Shown here: positions 27,601-35,673 of the stretch, one piece after another
How the letters are laid out: each line of letters begins with the position of its first letter
Position numbering within the stretch: position 1 is the stretch's first letter
From: Tabrizicola_A sp964393035
GTDB lineage: Bacteria > Pseudomonadota > Alphaproteobacteria > Rhodobacterales > Rhodobacteraceae
NCBI GenBank assembly: GCA_964393035.1
Contig: CAYMRX010000002.1
Coordinates: forward strand, 186,001 to 250,000
Length of the DNA: 64,000 nucleotides
Reading direction: 5' to 3'
Notes under the pieces: generated by a model
Databases searched by the model: none
Told to the model about the DNA's origin: nothing
Seen by the model: only the letters and a program-made list of their open reading frames with translations
Translations under genes and position numbers: made by a program

Positions 27601-27989
27601 AGGCGGGCCGCGCCTTTGTCTCGATCAAGGACAAGGACAAGACCCCGACCTTCGCCGCAGCCCTGCGCGACCTGATTGCGCTTGGGTTCGAGATCACCGC
27701 GACCAAAGGCACCGCAAGCTGGCTGACCATCGAAGGCATTCCCGCCACGCAGGTCAACAAGGTCTGGGAAGGTCGCCCGAACATCGTGGACCGGTTGAAA
27801 AACAACGATATCGCCATGGTGATGAACACCACCGAGGGGACGCAGGCCATTTCGGACAGCCGCGACATCCGCCGCGTGGCGCTGATGGACAAGATCCCCT
27901 ACTTCACCACCGCCGCCGCCGCGATTGCGGTTGTGGCGGCCATGAAGGCCCGGGGTGACGGCTATGGGGTCAGGACACTTCAAGGGTAA
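24663..27989 (+). CDS. carB: Carbamoyl-phosphate synthase large subunit
   Basis: This 1108-residue protein is built from two homologous synthetase halves. IIGAGPIVIGQACEFDYSG (near residue 11) starts the first ATP-grasp half and LGGGPNRIGQGIEFDYCC (near residue 579) the second. Both contain the EMNPR / EVNPR metal-binding motif (VIEMNPRVSRSSALASKA; VLEVNPRASRTVPF). The C-terminal MGS-like domain has TKGTASWL and NTTEG. It makes carbamoyl phosphate for arginine and pyrimidines, using ammonia from CarA, which is not in the window. At 1108 residues it is somewhat longer than the ~1073 of E. coli CarB, as is common in alphaproteobacteria. Confidence 0.97.
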   Translation: MPKRTDIQSIMIIGAGPIVIGQACEFDYSGAQACKALREEGYRVILVNSNPATIMTDPGLADATYIEPITPEVVAKIIEKERPDALLPTMGGQTGLNTALSLADMGVLEKFNVELIGAKREAIEMAEDRKLFREAMDRIGLENPKATIIAAPKVNGKFDIAAGIREAMDALEYVGLPAIIRPAFTMGGTGGGVAYNRDDYEAIIKSGLEASPVAQVLVDQSLLGWKEYEMEVVRDKADNAIIVCSIENIDPMGVHTGDSITVAPALTLTDKEYQIMRNGSIAVLREIGVETGGSNVQWAINPADGRMVVIEMNPRVSRSSALASKATGFPIAKIAAKLAVGYTLDELDNDITKVTPASFEPTIDYVVTKIPRFAFEKFPGSEPNLTTAMKSVGEAMAIGRTIHESLQKALASLETGLSGFDEIAIPGAPDKVSIIKALGAATPDRLRVIAQAMRFGLTNDEIISATSFDPWFLNRIREIIDTEAEVRQSGLPTTAEGLRALKMMGFTDKRLATLTGRDEAQIRRARRNLGVTAAFKRIDTCAAEFEAQTPYMYSTYEAPAMGDVECESRPTNAKKVVILGGGPNRIGQGIEFDYCCCHACYALTEAGYETIMVNCNPETVSTDYDTSDRLYFEPLTLEHVLEILRVEQENGTLHGVIVQFGGQTPLKLANALHDEGIPILGTTPDAIDLAEDRERFQQLLQNLGLKQPHNGTARSRDEAFAVAKDVGYPLVIRPSFVLGGRAMEIVRDDAQLERYISTAVQVSGDSPVLLDSYLSGAVEVDVDALSDGQNVHVAGIMEHIEEAGVHSGDSACCLPPHQLAADVVEELKRQTVVMAKALNVVGLMNVQFAIKDGAIYVLEVNPRASRTVPFVAKATDSAIASIAARLMAGEPLSNFPERAPYPAGIGPDSALPLADAHTLANPITPWFSVKEAVLPFARFPGVDPVLGPEMRSTGEVMGWDRTFALAFLKAQMGAGVVLPEAGRAFVSIKDKDKTPTFAAALRDLIALGFEITATKGTASWLTIEGIPATQVNKVWEGRPNIVDRLKNNDIAMVMNTTEGTQAISDSRDIRRVALMDKIPYFTTAAAAIAVVAAMKARGDGYGVRTLQG

Positions 27990-27995
27990 GGTGCC

Positions 27996-28014
27996 GCCGG
28001 GCCATCGGCCCGGC
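27996..28014. terminator. Perfect 8-bp hairpin just after carB (possible terminator)
   Basis: GCCGGGCC (27996-28003), loop ATC, GGCCCGGC (28007-28014). The stem begins 7 bases after the carB stop. No T-run follows on the plus strand, so it may stabilise the 3' end or support termination rather than act as a classic intrinsic terminator. Confidence 0.4.
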
Positions 28015-28052
28015 GAAAACGCCCCGGTGATGCGTTTGCAACGCCCCCCACC

Positions 28053-28074
28053 GTAGGTCGGGCCTCAGCCCGAC
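28053..28074. repeat. GTAGGTCGGG-type intergenic palindromic repeat, single copy
   Basis: GTAGGTCGGGC at 28053 is followed by CTCA and GCCCGAC, forming a small stem-loop. It belongs to the same family as the paired copies in the suc operon spacers, sharing GTAGG-Y-GGG and an internal hairpin. It lies between carB and pepT. Confidence 0.6.
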
Positions 28075-28143
28075 TCCTCTCCCCACCCTTGACTTCCCCC
28101 CGCCCCTTCCCCCAACTCGGGCCGAACCTCATGAGGCCCGCAC

Positions 28144-29373
28144 ATGTCCTTCCTGACCGAGCTTGAAACCCGCCTGACCCGCTATTGCGCGATCGACAGC
28201 CAGTCCAACGCCGCAAGCCCCACGGCCCCCTCCACCGCTATTCAGTTGAACATGGCCCGCCTCCTGCGCGAGGAGCTGACCGAAATCGGCGCCGCTGACG
28301 TTCAGATCACCGATTACGGCACCGTGCTGGCCACGATCCCCGCCACCGCCGCCGGCCCGACCATCGGCTTTCTCGCCCATGTCGATACCGCGCCGCAGTT
28401 CAATGCGACGGGCGTCAAACCCCGCGTGATCCGGGGCTATAACGGCGGCGCGATCAGCTATCCTGACAACCCTGCGCTGGCGCTCACCCCGGAAATCTCT
28501 CCCGAACTGGCCACGAAACAGGGGCATGACATCGTGGTGGCCTCGGGCCTGACCCTGCTGGGCGCCGATGACAAGGCCGGGGTCGCCGTCATCATGACCG
28601 CCGCCCGTCACCTGCTGTCCAACCCGCAAATCCCGCATGGCAAGATCCGTCTCGCCTTCACCCCGGATGAGGAAATCGGCCGTGGCGTCGACAAAGGCCT
28701 GCCCGCCGATCTTGCCGCCGATTTCGCCTATACCTTTGATGGCGGCAAAGTGGGCGAGATCGAATATGAAAGCTTCTCCGCCGATGGCGCCACCGTCACC
28801 ATCAAGGGCGTCTCCATCCATCCCGGTCTGGCCAAAGGCAAGATGGTCAACGCGATCCACCTTGCCGCCAAGATCATCGCATGCCTGCCGCAGCACACCA
28901 TGTTGCCCGAACTCACCGATGGGCGTGATGGGTTCATCCATGCCACCGACATGACCGGCGGATCGTCAGAAATGGTGCTGCATTTCATCCTGCGCGACTT
29001 TGAACGCGAGGGACTGGCGCAGAAGGGCGAGATTCTCCGCAACGTCTGCGCTGCGGTGCAAGCCACCGAACCTCGCGCCGAAATCGCCTGCACCATCACA
29101 CCGCAATATCGCAACATGCGCTATTGGCTGGAAAACGACATGACCCCGGTCGATCTGGCCCGCCAAGCGGCCCGCGATCTGGGAATTGAACCGGTCTCCG
29201 TCCCGATCCGCGGCGGCACCGATGGCTCGCGGCTGACCGAAATGGGCGTGCCCTGCCCAAACCTTTTCACCGGCATGCAGGAAATCCACGGCCCCCTCGA
29301 ATGGATCTCGGTGCAGGATATGGCGCAGGCAACCGCGTTGATGCTGCGGCTGGTCCAGAACGCGGGCCGCTGA
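28144..29373 (+). CDS. pepT: Peptidase T (tripeptide aminopeptidase)
   Basis: This 409-residue M20B zinc peptidase carries GFLAHVDTAPQFNATG with the first metal His-x-Asp, LLGADDKAGVAVIM with the bridging Asp, FTPDEEIGRGVDK with the catalytic Glu pair and FDGGKVGEIEYESF. Near the C-terminus is IRGGTDGSRLTEMGVPCPN and the last metal His region. It cleaves the N-terminal residue from tripeptides in the cytoplasm. The length matches the family. It has its own spacer from carB and is followed by a degenerate repeat. Confidence 0.95.
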   Translation: MSFLTELETRLTRYCAIDSQSNAASPTAPSTAIQLNMARLLREELTEIGAADVQITDYGTVLATIPATAAGPTIGFLAHVDTAPQFNATGVKPRVIRGYNGGAISYPDNPALALTPEISPELATKQGHDIVVASGLTLLGADDKAGVAVIMTAARHLLSNPQIPHGKIRLAFTPDEEIGRGVDKGLPADLAADFAYTFDGGKVGEIEYESFSADGATVTIKGVSIHPGLAKGKMVNAIHLAAKIIACLPQHTMLPELTDGRDGFIHATDMTGGSSEMVLHFILRDFEREGLAQKGEILRNVCAAVQATEPRAEIACTITPQYRNMRYWLENDMTPVDLARQAARDLGIEPVSVPIRGGTDGSRLTEMGVPCPNLFTGMQEIHGPLEWISVQDMAQATALMLRLVQNAGR

Positions 29374-29399
29374 TTTCATCTTGGCCCAAATACCCAAAA
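29374..29399 (+). repeat. Partial CATCTTGGC..AAATAC intergenic repeat
   Basis: TTTCATCTTGGCCCAAATAC directly after the pepT stop matches the start of the longer copy at 37388. The GC hairpin half is missing here. Confidence 0.5.
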
Positions 29400-29433
29400 C
29401 ACCATCAGCCCAAAGCCCGGACCCCAGCCGTTG

Positions 29434-30120
29434 ATGCCCTGCGAAGAACGCCCTGTTTCACCCTATCACAAGCCCGGCTTTTACGCCGAGGCGCTGGCCG
29501 CGGGCCGTCACCGCGACATTGTGGGCGGGCGGTGGGAGGAAACCGGGCTGATCCAGATGCAGATCCTTTTGCATGCCGGGCTGGAACCTCAGCATCAGTT
29601 TCTGGATATCGGCGCAGGCTCGCTTCGCTTAGGCTGCCGCCTTGTGCCCTATATGCAGCCCAATCACTACTGGGCCACCGATCTGTCCGGCGATCTGCTG
29701 CGCCGCGGCTACGATCTGGAACTGGCAGACAAATCCCGCCTTTCGCCGGATCATCTGATCGAGGATGCGAATTTCGCCTTCCCCAGCCTGCCTGACACCA
29801 TCACCCATGCCATGGCCTTTGCGGTCTTCACCCATCTGCCGCTGGCGCATCTTGCCCATGGGCTGGGCCAGATCCGTGCCCGCTTTCCCGCGCTGGAATG
29901 GCTGATGTTCACCGTTTTCACCGCCCCGGATGAGGGCTTTGCCAAACCCCATCGCCAGCCTGATGGCGTGGTCACCCATCCGGATCGGGCACCTTGGCAT
30001 CATCGGCTTTCCGATGTGCTGAAAACGGCCGAAAGGGCGGGCTTCCATCCCGAAGCCTTGCCCACCGAACTCCCGCGCGGACAATTGCTGATCCGTGCCA
30101 CACCTTTGAAATCCGATTGA
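29434..30120 (+). CDS. Class I SAM-dependent methyltransferase-like protein
   Basis: This 228-residue protein has the glycine-rich SAM motif FLDIGAGSLRLGCRLV near residues 57-72, followed by the acidic second strand ATDLSGDLL. A post-core TITHAMAFAVFTHLPLAHL resembles motif IV. Just before the SAM motif, GGRWEETGLIQMQILLHAGL resembles proteins that methylate glycans or lipids. The substrate is unknown. A TTG at 29431 precedes the chosen ATG. It sits alone between pepT and the suc operon. Confidence 0.75.
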   Translation: MPCEERPVSPYHKPGFYAEALAAGRHRDIVGGRWEETGLIQMQILLHAGLEPQHQFLDIGAGSLRLGCRLVPYMQPNHYWATDLSGDLLRRGYDLELADKSRLSPDHLIEDANFAFPSLPDTITHAMAFAVFTHLPLAHLAHGLGQIRARFPALEWLMFTVFTAPDEGFAKPHRQPDGVVTHPDRAPWHHRLSDVLKTAERAGFHPEALPTELPRGQLLIRATPLKSD

Positions 30121-30419
30121 TTTTGCCCTCCCTGTTATCGCGGTGGGACAATCAGGGCGGGGAACCTTGAAACGCGGGCCCTCGAATGCGGCCCGCCATC
30201 TGGCTGAATGGCCAGCCAAGCCCCTTGGCCGCCCGGTGCAGCCAAGGTGACGCCTTGGGCAAATCGCACAATCCGCCACGCTTGCGTTAACTGTTATCAC
30301 AAAATTTTTTCATGTGATCACAAATGTCGCTTTTCCCGGCGCCCTGCGCAATTCCCGTTTTGAATGTGCTTTTTTTCATGGCATGACCACCGAAATTCAT
30401 CTGAAACGGGGGTTCTCCC
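30121..30419. promoter_or_regulatory. 299-base region upstream of suc operon, with two TGTnATCACA sites
   Basis: No gene is seen here. The 3' half turns AT-rich and holds two related decamers: TGTTATCACA (30292-30301) and the perfect palindrome TGTGATCACA (30313-30322), 21 bp apart (two helical turns) and separated by an A/T run. This layout looks like a tandem operator or activator site controlling the TCA-cycle operon. The palindrome lacks the 6-bp spacer of CRP/FNR boxes, so I do not assign it to that family. The promoter itself is not recognisable. Confidence 0.45.
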
Positions 30420-31613
30420 ATGAATATCCACGAGTATCAGGCCAAAGCCCTTTTGCGCAGCTATGGCATTCCGGTTTCCGACGGCCGTGCCGTGCTGAAA
30501 GCCGAGGAAGCCAAGACCGCCGCGGGCGAGCTGGATGGCCCGCTGTGGGTGGTCAAGGCGCAGATCCATGCAGGTGGGCGCGGCAAGGGCCACTTCGTGG
30601 AGCCTGAGGCCGGTGAAAAGGGCGGCGTGCGTCTGGCCCGTTCGGTTGGCGAAGCGGCGGAATTCGCCCGCCAAATGCTGGGCCGCACGCTGGTCACCAT
30701 CCAGACCGGCCCGGCCGGCAAGCAGGTGAACCGCATCTACATAGAAGACGGCAGCGACATCGACCGCGAATTCTATCTGGCGCTCTTGATCGACCGCAAA
30801 ACCAGCCGCATCTCCATCGTGTCCTCGACCGAAGGCGGCATGTCGATCGAAGACGTCGCCCATGACACGCCCGAAAAGATCCTGACCTTTGATATCGACC
30901 CGGCGACGGGTTTTCAGGATTTCCACGGCCGCCGCGTGGCCTTTGGTCTGGGCCTTGAAGGTGCGCAGATCAAGCAATGCGTCGGCATCGTGAAGAACCT
31001 CTACCGGCTGTTCGTCGACAAGGACATGGACATGCTGGAGATCAACCCCTTCTGCGTGCTGAAGGATGGCTCCTTGAAGCTTCTCGATGCCAAGATGGGC
31101 TTTGACGGCAATGCGCTCTATCGCCACCCCGACATTCTGGCGCTGAAGGACGAGACGGAGGAAGACCCCAAGGAACTCGCCGCCTCGAAGTTCGATCTGA
31201 ACTACATCGCGCTGGATGGTGAAATCGGCTGCATGGTGAACGGGGCCGGTCTGGCGATGGCCACCATGGACATTATCAAACTTTACGGCGCGGAACCGGC
31301 AAACTTCCTCGACGTCGGCGGCGGTGCCACCAAGGAAAAGGTCACCGAGGCCTTCAAGATCATCACCTCGGACCCGAACGTCAAAGGCATTCTGGTCAAC
31401 ATCTTCGGCGGCATCATGCGCTGCGACGTCATCGCCGAAGGTGTGATCGCGGCGGTGAAAGAGGTCGGCCTGAAGGTTCCGCTGGTGGTCCGTCTGGAAG
31501 GCACCAATGTGGAACTTGGCAAGGAAATCATCCGCAATTCCGGTCTGAACGTCATCGCGGGCGACAACCTCGCCGATGCGGCACAGAAGATCGTCAAGGC
31601 GGTCAAAGGCTAA
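30420..31613 (+). CDS. sucC: Succinyl-CoA synthetase beta subunit (ADP-forming)
   Basis: This 397-residue protein starts MNIHEYQAKALLRSYGIPV and has the ATP-grasp elements VKAQIHAGGRGKGHF, LEINPFCVLKDG and LDAKMGFDGNA. The CoA/phosphate loop is GGGATKEKVTEAF, then VNIFGGIMRCDVIAEG and VRLEGTNVELGK. The beta subunit binds nucleotide and succinate and works with SucD in substrate-level phosphorylation. It is the first gene of the sucCDAB-lpdA unit and is preceded by the candidate operator region. Confidence 0.97.
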   Translation: MNIHEYQAKALLRSYGIPVSDGRAVLKAEEAKTAAGELDGPLWVVKAQIHAGGRGKGHFVEPEAGEKGGVRLARSVGEAAEFARQMLGRTLVTIQTGPAGKQVNRIYIEDGSDIDREFYLALLIDRKTSRISIVSSTEGGMSIEDVAHDTPEKILTFDIDPATGFQDFHGRRVAFGLGLEGAQIKQCVGIVKNLYRLFVDKDMDMLEINPFCVLKDGSLKLLDAKMGFDGNALYRHPDILALKDETEEDPKELAASKFDLNYIALDGEIGCMVNGAGLAMATMDIIKLYGAEPANFLDVGGGATKEKVTEAFKIITSDPNVKGILVNIFGGIMRCDVIAEGVIAAVKEVGLKVPLVVRLEGTNVELGKEIIRNSGLNVIAGDNLADAAQKIVKAVKG

Positions 31614-31616
31614 CCC

Positions 31617-31677
31617 GTGGGGCGGGGACAACCCCGCCTACGTTCCCACAAATGGCGGGGTGAACCCCTCCCTACGG
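31617..31677. repeat. Tandem GTAGG-type repeats in the sucC-sucD spacer
   Basis: Two copies in the same orientation (reverse-complement sense). The first runs about 31620-31642 (GGGCGGGG..CCCCGCCTACG), the second 31654-31677 (GGCGGGGTGAACCCC..CTACGG). They fill most of the 75-base spacer. Each can fold into a GC-rich hairpin, which may protect or attenuate the suc mRNA. Confidence 0.7.
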
Positions 31678-31688
31678 AGAAAACAGAT

Positions 31689-32573
31689 ATGTCCGTTCTT
31701 GTTGACAAACATACCAAGGTCATCTGCCAGGGCTTCACCGGCAGCCAAGGCACCTTCCACTCCGAACAGGCGATTGCCTATGGCACGCAGATGGTCGGCG
31801 GCGTCACGCCCGGCAAGGGCGGCACGACCCACCTGAACCTGCCGGTTTTTGACAGCGTTCATGAGGCCGTGGCGCGCACCGGGGCTGATGCCTCGGTGAT
31901 CTACGTCCCGCCGCCCTTTGCCGCGGATTCGATCCTTGAAGCCATCGACGCCGAAATCCCGCTGGTGGTCTGCATCACCGAAGGTATTCCTGTCTTGGAC
32001 ATGATGAAGGTCAAGCGCGCCCTCATCAATTCCAAGACCCGCCTGATCGGGCCGAACTGCCCCGGCATCATCACGCCCGACGCCTGCAAGATCGGCATCA
32101 TGCCGGGCCACATCCACCGTCGCGGCTCGGTCGGTGTCGTGTCGCGGTCGGGCACGCTGACCTATGAGGCGGTGAAGCAAACCACCGATCTCGGCCTTGG
32201 CCAATCGACCGCTGTCGGCATCGGCGGCGACCCGATCAAGGGCACTGAACATATCGACGTCCTGGAGATGTTTCTGGCCGACCCGGAAACCCATTCGATC
32301 ATCATGATCGGCGAAATCGGCGGTTCGGCGGAAGAAGAAGCAGCAGAGTTTCTGGCGTCCGAGAAGAAAAAGGGCCGCTGGAAGCCGACCGCTGGCTTCA
32401 TCGCCGGTCGCACCGCCCCGAAGGGCCGCCGCATGGGCCATGCCGGGGCCATCGTGGCCGGTGGCAAGGGCGATGCGGAGAGCAAGATCGAAGCCATGAA
32501 GTCAGCCGGAATCGTGGTGGCCGACAGCCCCGCCCATCTGGGCGAAGCCGTGATGAAGGCGATCGGCAAATAA
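31689..32573 (+). CDS. sucD: Succinyl-CoA synthetase alpha subunit
   Basis: This 294-residue protein has the CoA-binding Rossmann start VDKHTKVICQGFTGSQGTFH, then GGVTPGKGG, YVPPPFAADSI, ITEGIPVLDM and GPNCPGIITP. The phosphohistidine loop is RRMGHAGAIVAGG near residue 245. The open frame extends to 31617, but that part is repeat sequence. The ATG at 31689 follows a GGAG (31676-31679) and starts at the conserved MSVLVDK. It forms the alpha2beta2 or alpha-beta complex with SucC. Confidence 0.97.
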   Translation: MSVLVDKHTKVICQGFTGSQGTFHSEQAIAYGTQMVGGVTPGKGGTTHLNLPVFDSVHEAVARTGADASVIYVPPPFAADSILEAIDAEIPLVVCITEGIPVLDMMKVKRALINSKTRLIGPNCPGIITPDACKIGIMPGHIHRRGSVGVVSRSGTLTYEAVKQTTDLGLGQSTAVGIGGDPIKGTEHIDVLEMFLADPETHSIIMIGEIGGSAEEEAAEFLASEKKKGRWKPTAGFIAGRTAPKGRRMGHAGAIVAGGKGDAESKIEAMKSAGIVVADSPAHLGEAVMKAIGK

Positions 32574-32576
32574 GGC

Positions 32577-32636
32577 GTAGGGTGGGTTTTGAACCCACCT
32601 CTTGCTTAACCTTGGTGGGGTAAAACCCACCCTACG
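32577..32636. repeat. Head-to-head GTAGGGTGGG inverted repeat in the sucD-sucA spacer
   Basis: GTAGGGTGGGTTTT..CCCACC (32577-32599) is followed after 14 bases by its inverse, GGTGGGGTAAAACCCACC and CTAC (32614-32635). The two ~22-bp arms match at nearly every position, so the whole can form a long hairpin or each arm a short one. It occupies half of the 122-base spacer. Confidence 0.75.
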
Positions 32637-32695
32637 ACGACAGCGGCGAGGGAAACCTCGCCCCTTCGCCCGCAAGGCCCTCAAGGGAGGAAATC

Positions 32696-35650
32696 ATGAC
32701 CGAACAGACCCCCAACAGCCAATTCCATGCCGGCTCGTTCCTGAACGGGGCCAATGCCGATTACGTTGACCAACTGGCCGCGCGCTATGCCGCCGATCCG
32801 GCCTCGGTCGATGCCGGGTGGGCCGAGTTTTTCCGCGCCCTTGGCGACAGCGAGATGGACGCCAAGCGCGCCGCGGCCGGGCCGTCCTGGGCCCGCACCG
32901 ACTGGCCGCCGCAACCGGCCGATGACCTGACCGCCGCGCTGACCGGCGAATGGCCTGCCACGCCCGATGCCAAATCGGCGGGCAAGAAGATTGCCGAAAA
33001 GGCCGCCGAAAAAGGCGTGACCCTGACCCAAGACCAGATCCAGCGTGCCGTGCTGGACAGTATCCGCGCCATCATGCTGATCCGCGCCTACCGCATCCGG
33101 GGCCATCTGGCCGCCGATCTTGATCCCTTGGGCATGGCGCCGAAAACCCCGCACCCGGAACTCGACCCGGCCTCTTACGGCTTCACCGAGGCCGACATGG
33201 ACCGCCCGATCTTCATCGACAACGTGCTGGGGCTGGAAACCGCCTCGATGCGCCAGATCGTCGAGATCGTGAAGCGCACCTATTGCGGCACCTTTGCGCT
33301 GCAATTCATGCATATTTCGGACCCCGAACAATCGGCTTGGCTGAAAGAGCGGATCGAAGGTTACGGCAAGGAAATCCAGTTCACCCGCGAAGGGCGCCGC
33401 GCCATTCTGAACAAGCTGGTCGAGGCCGAGGGCTATGAAAAGTTCCTGCATGTCAAATACATGGGGACCAAGCGCTTTGGTCTGGACGGCGGCGAAGCGC
33501 TGATCCCCGCGATGGAAGCCATCATCAAGGTTGGCGGCGCGCAGGGCGTGAAGGAAATCATCGTCGGCATGCCGCACCGGGGCCGATTGAACATTCTCGC
33601 CAATGTGATGCAGAAACCTTACAAGGCGATTTTCCACGAATTCCAAGGCGGCTCTTACAAGCCTGAAGAAGTCGATGGCTCGGGCGACGTGAAATATCAC
33701 CTCGGCGCCTCGTCGGACCGCACCTTTGACGGCAACACGGTTCACCTTTCCCTCACCGCCAACCCCAGCCACCTTGAGGCGGTGAACCCCGTGGTTCTGG
33801 GCAAGGTCCGCGCCAAACAAGACCAGTTCGGTGACAGCGCCGAACGGATTTCGGTCTTGCCGATCCTTCTGCACGGTGACGCGGCCTTTGCAGGGCAAGG
33901 CATCGTCGCCGAATGTTTCCAGCTTTCGGGCATCAAGGGCCACCGCACCGGCGGCTGTCTGCATATCGTGGTGAACAACCAGATCGGCTTCACCACCGCG
34001 CCGCATTTCTCGCGCACCTCGCCCTATCCGACCGACATCGCCCTGATGGTCGAAGCGCCGATCTTCCACGTGAACGGTGACGACCCCGAGGCCGTGGTGC
34101 ATGCCGCGAAATTGGCCACCGAATACCGCCAGAAGTTCCACAAGGACGTCGTGCTGGACATCTTCTGCTACCGCCGCTTTGGTCACAACGAAGGCGATGA
34201 GCCGATGTTCACCAACCCGGCGATGTACAACCGCATCCGCAAACAAAAGACCACGCTGCAACTTTATACCGAGCGTCTGGTCAAGGACGGCCTGATCCCG
34301 GAAGGCGAGATCGAAGACATGAAGGCCGCCTTCCAGGCGCGCCTGAATGAGGAATTCGAGGCTGGCAAGGCCTATAAGCCCAACAAGGCCGACTGGCTGG
34401 ACGGGCGCTGGAAGAACCTGCAAACCAAGGATCTGGTGAATTACGAACGCGGCGAAACCTGGGTCAAGGCTGACACCTTTGCCGAGGTGGGGGCCGCGCT
34501 GACCCGCGTGCCGGAAGGCTTTGACATCCACAAGACCGTGGCGCGTCAGCTTGAGTCCAAGAAGGACATGTTCGCCAAAGGCGAAGGGTTTGACTGGGCC
34601 ACAGCCGAGGCGCTGGCCTTTGGCACCTTGGCCGTCGAAGGCTTCCCGGTGCGTCTGGCAGGGCAGGATTGCACCCGCGGCACCTTCTCGCAGCGCCATT
34701 CGGGCTGGATCAACCAAGTCACCGAGGAGCGCCATTATCCCTTGAACCACATCCGCGCGGGGCAGGCGAAATACGAAGTCATCGACTCGGCCCTGTCGGA
34801 ATATGCGGTCTTGGGCTTTGAATACGGCTATTCGCTGGCCGAACCCAACGGGTTGACGCTCTGGGAAGCCCAGTTCGGCGATTTCGCCAATGGCGCGCAG
34901 ATCATGTTCGACCAGTTCGTCAACTCGTCGGAATCGAAATGGCTGCGGATGTCGGGCCTCGTCGTGCTTCTGCCGCACGGGTTCGAAGGCCAGGGGCCGG
35001 AACATTCCAGCGCCCGTCTGGAACGCTTCCTGCAACTTTCGGCGGAAGAAAACTGGATCGTGGCGAATTGCACCACGCCTGCGAACTACTTCCACATCCT
35101 GCGCCGCCAGTTGCACCGCACCTTCCGCAAACCGCTCATCATGATGACGCCGAAATCCTTGTTGCGTCACCCGATGGCGGTGTCGCGGACCGAAGATTTC
35201 GTTGACGGCTCCACCTTCCACCGCGTGCTGTGGGATGATGCCGAAAAGGGCAACTCGAAACTGACGCTGAAAGCCGACGACAAGATCAAGCGCGTCGTCC
35301 TTTGTTCGGGCAAGGTCTATTACGACCTTCTCGCTGAACGCGATGCGCGCGGCCAAGACGACACCTATCTGATGCGTCTGGAACAGATCTACCCGATGCC
35401 CACCAAATCGCTGAAGGCGGAGCTTTCCCGCTTCAAAGGCGCGACCTGGGTCTGGTGTCAGGAGGAGCCGAAGAACCAGGGCGCCTGGTCCTTTGTCGAG
35501 CCGGAGCTGGAGGCCATCCTCACCGAGATCGGCGCGAAAAAGACCCGCTTTGCCTATGCCGGCCGCAAGGCCTCTGCCTCGCCCGCCACGGGTCTGGCCA
35601 GCCGCCACAAATATGAACAGGAAACCCTCGTGAAGGAGGCTCTGGGCTGA
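32696..35650 (+). CDS. sucA: 2-oxoglutarate dehydrogenase E1 component
   Basis: This 984-residue thiamine-diphosphate enzyme has the N-terminal 2-oxoglutarate dehydrogenase tail (FLNGANADYVDQLAARYAAD), GMPHRGRLNILANVM, HLSLTANPSHLEAVNPVV and HGDAAFAGQGIVAE, with NNQIGFTT supplying the ThDP/Mg contact. C-terminal EAQFGDFANGAQIMFDQF and LPHGFEGQGPEHSSARLERF belong to the transketolase-like part. It decarboxylates 2-oxoglutarate and passes the succinyl group to the lipoyl domain of SucB. The length is near the ~930-990 usual in alphaproteobacteria. SucB follows after a 23-base spacer. Confidence 0.97.
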   Translation: MTEQTPNSQFHAGSFLNGANADYVDQLAARYAADPASVDAGWAEFFRALGDSEMDAKRAAAGPSWARTDWPPQPADDLTAALTGEWPATPDAKSAGKKIAEKAAEKGVTLTQDQIQRAVLDSIRAIMLIRAYRIRGHLAADLDPLGMAPKTPHPELDPASYGFTEADMDRPIFIDNVLGLETASMRQIVEIVKRTYCGTFALQFMHISDPEQSAWLKERIEGYGKEIQFTREGRRAILNKLVEAEGYEKFLHVKYMGTKRFGLDGGEALIPAMEAIIKVGGAQGVKEIIVGMPHRGRLNILANVMQKPYKAIFHEFQGGSYKPEEVDGSGDVKYHLGASSDRTFDGNTVHLSLTANPSHLEAVNPVVLGKVRAKQDQFGDSAERISVLPILLHGDAAFAGQGIVAECFQLSGIKGHRTGGCLHIVVNNQIGFTTAPHFSRTSPYPTDIALMVEAPIFHVNGDDPEAVVHAAKLATEYRQKFHKDVVLDIFCYRRFGHNEGDEPMFTNPAMYNRIRKQKTTLQLYTERLVKDGLIPEGEIEDMKAAFQARLNEEFEAGKAYKPNKADWLDGRWKNLQTKDLVNYERGETWVKADTFAEVGAALTRVPEGFDIHKTVARQLESKKDMFAKGEGFDWATAEALAFGTLAVEGFPVRLAGQDCTRGTFSQRHSGWINQVTEERHYPLNHIRAGQAKYEVIDSALSEYAVLGFEYGYSLAEPNGLTLWEAQFGDFANGAQIMFDQFVNSSESKWLRMSGLVVLLPHGFEGQGPEHSSARLERFLQLSAEENWIVANCTTPANYFHILRRQLHRTFRKPLIMMTPKSLLRHPMAVSRTEDFVDGSTFHRVLWDDAEKGNSKLTLKADDKIKRVVLCSGKVYYDLLAERDARGQDDTYLMRLEQIYPMPTKSLKAELSRFKGATWVWCQEEPKNQGAWSFVEPELEAILTEIGAKKTRFAYAGRKASASPATGLASRHKYEQETLVKEALG

Positions 35651-35673
35651 TCGCCCGGAGGATGGAGAAGATC

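Noticed and set aside
24531..27983. 1150-codon open frame antisense to carB
   Set aside because: It lacks any family motif, is Gly/Arg/His-rich as expected from the complement of GC-rich third positions, and fully overlaps a certain gene.
30313..30322. CRP/FNR site upstream of sucC
   Set aside because: TGTGATCACA has the half-sites abutting, without the usual 4-6-bp spacer, so the family assignment is not supported.
32681..35608. 975-codon open frame antisense to sucA
   Set aside because: Composition typical of a high-GC antisense shadow; no motifs and sucA is certain.
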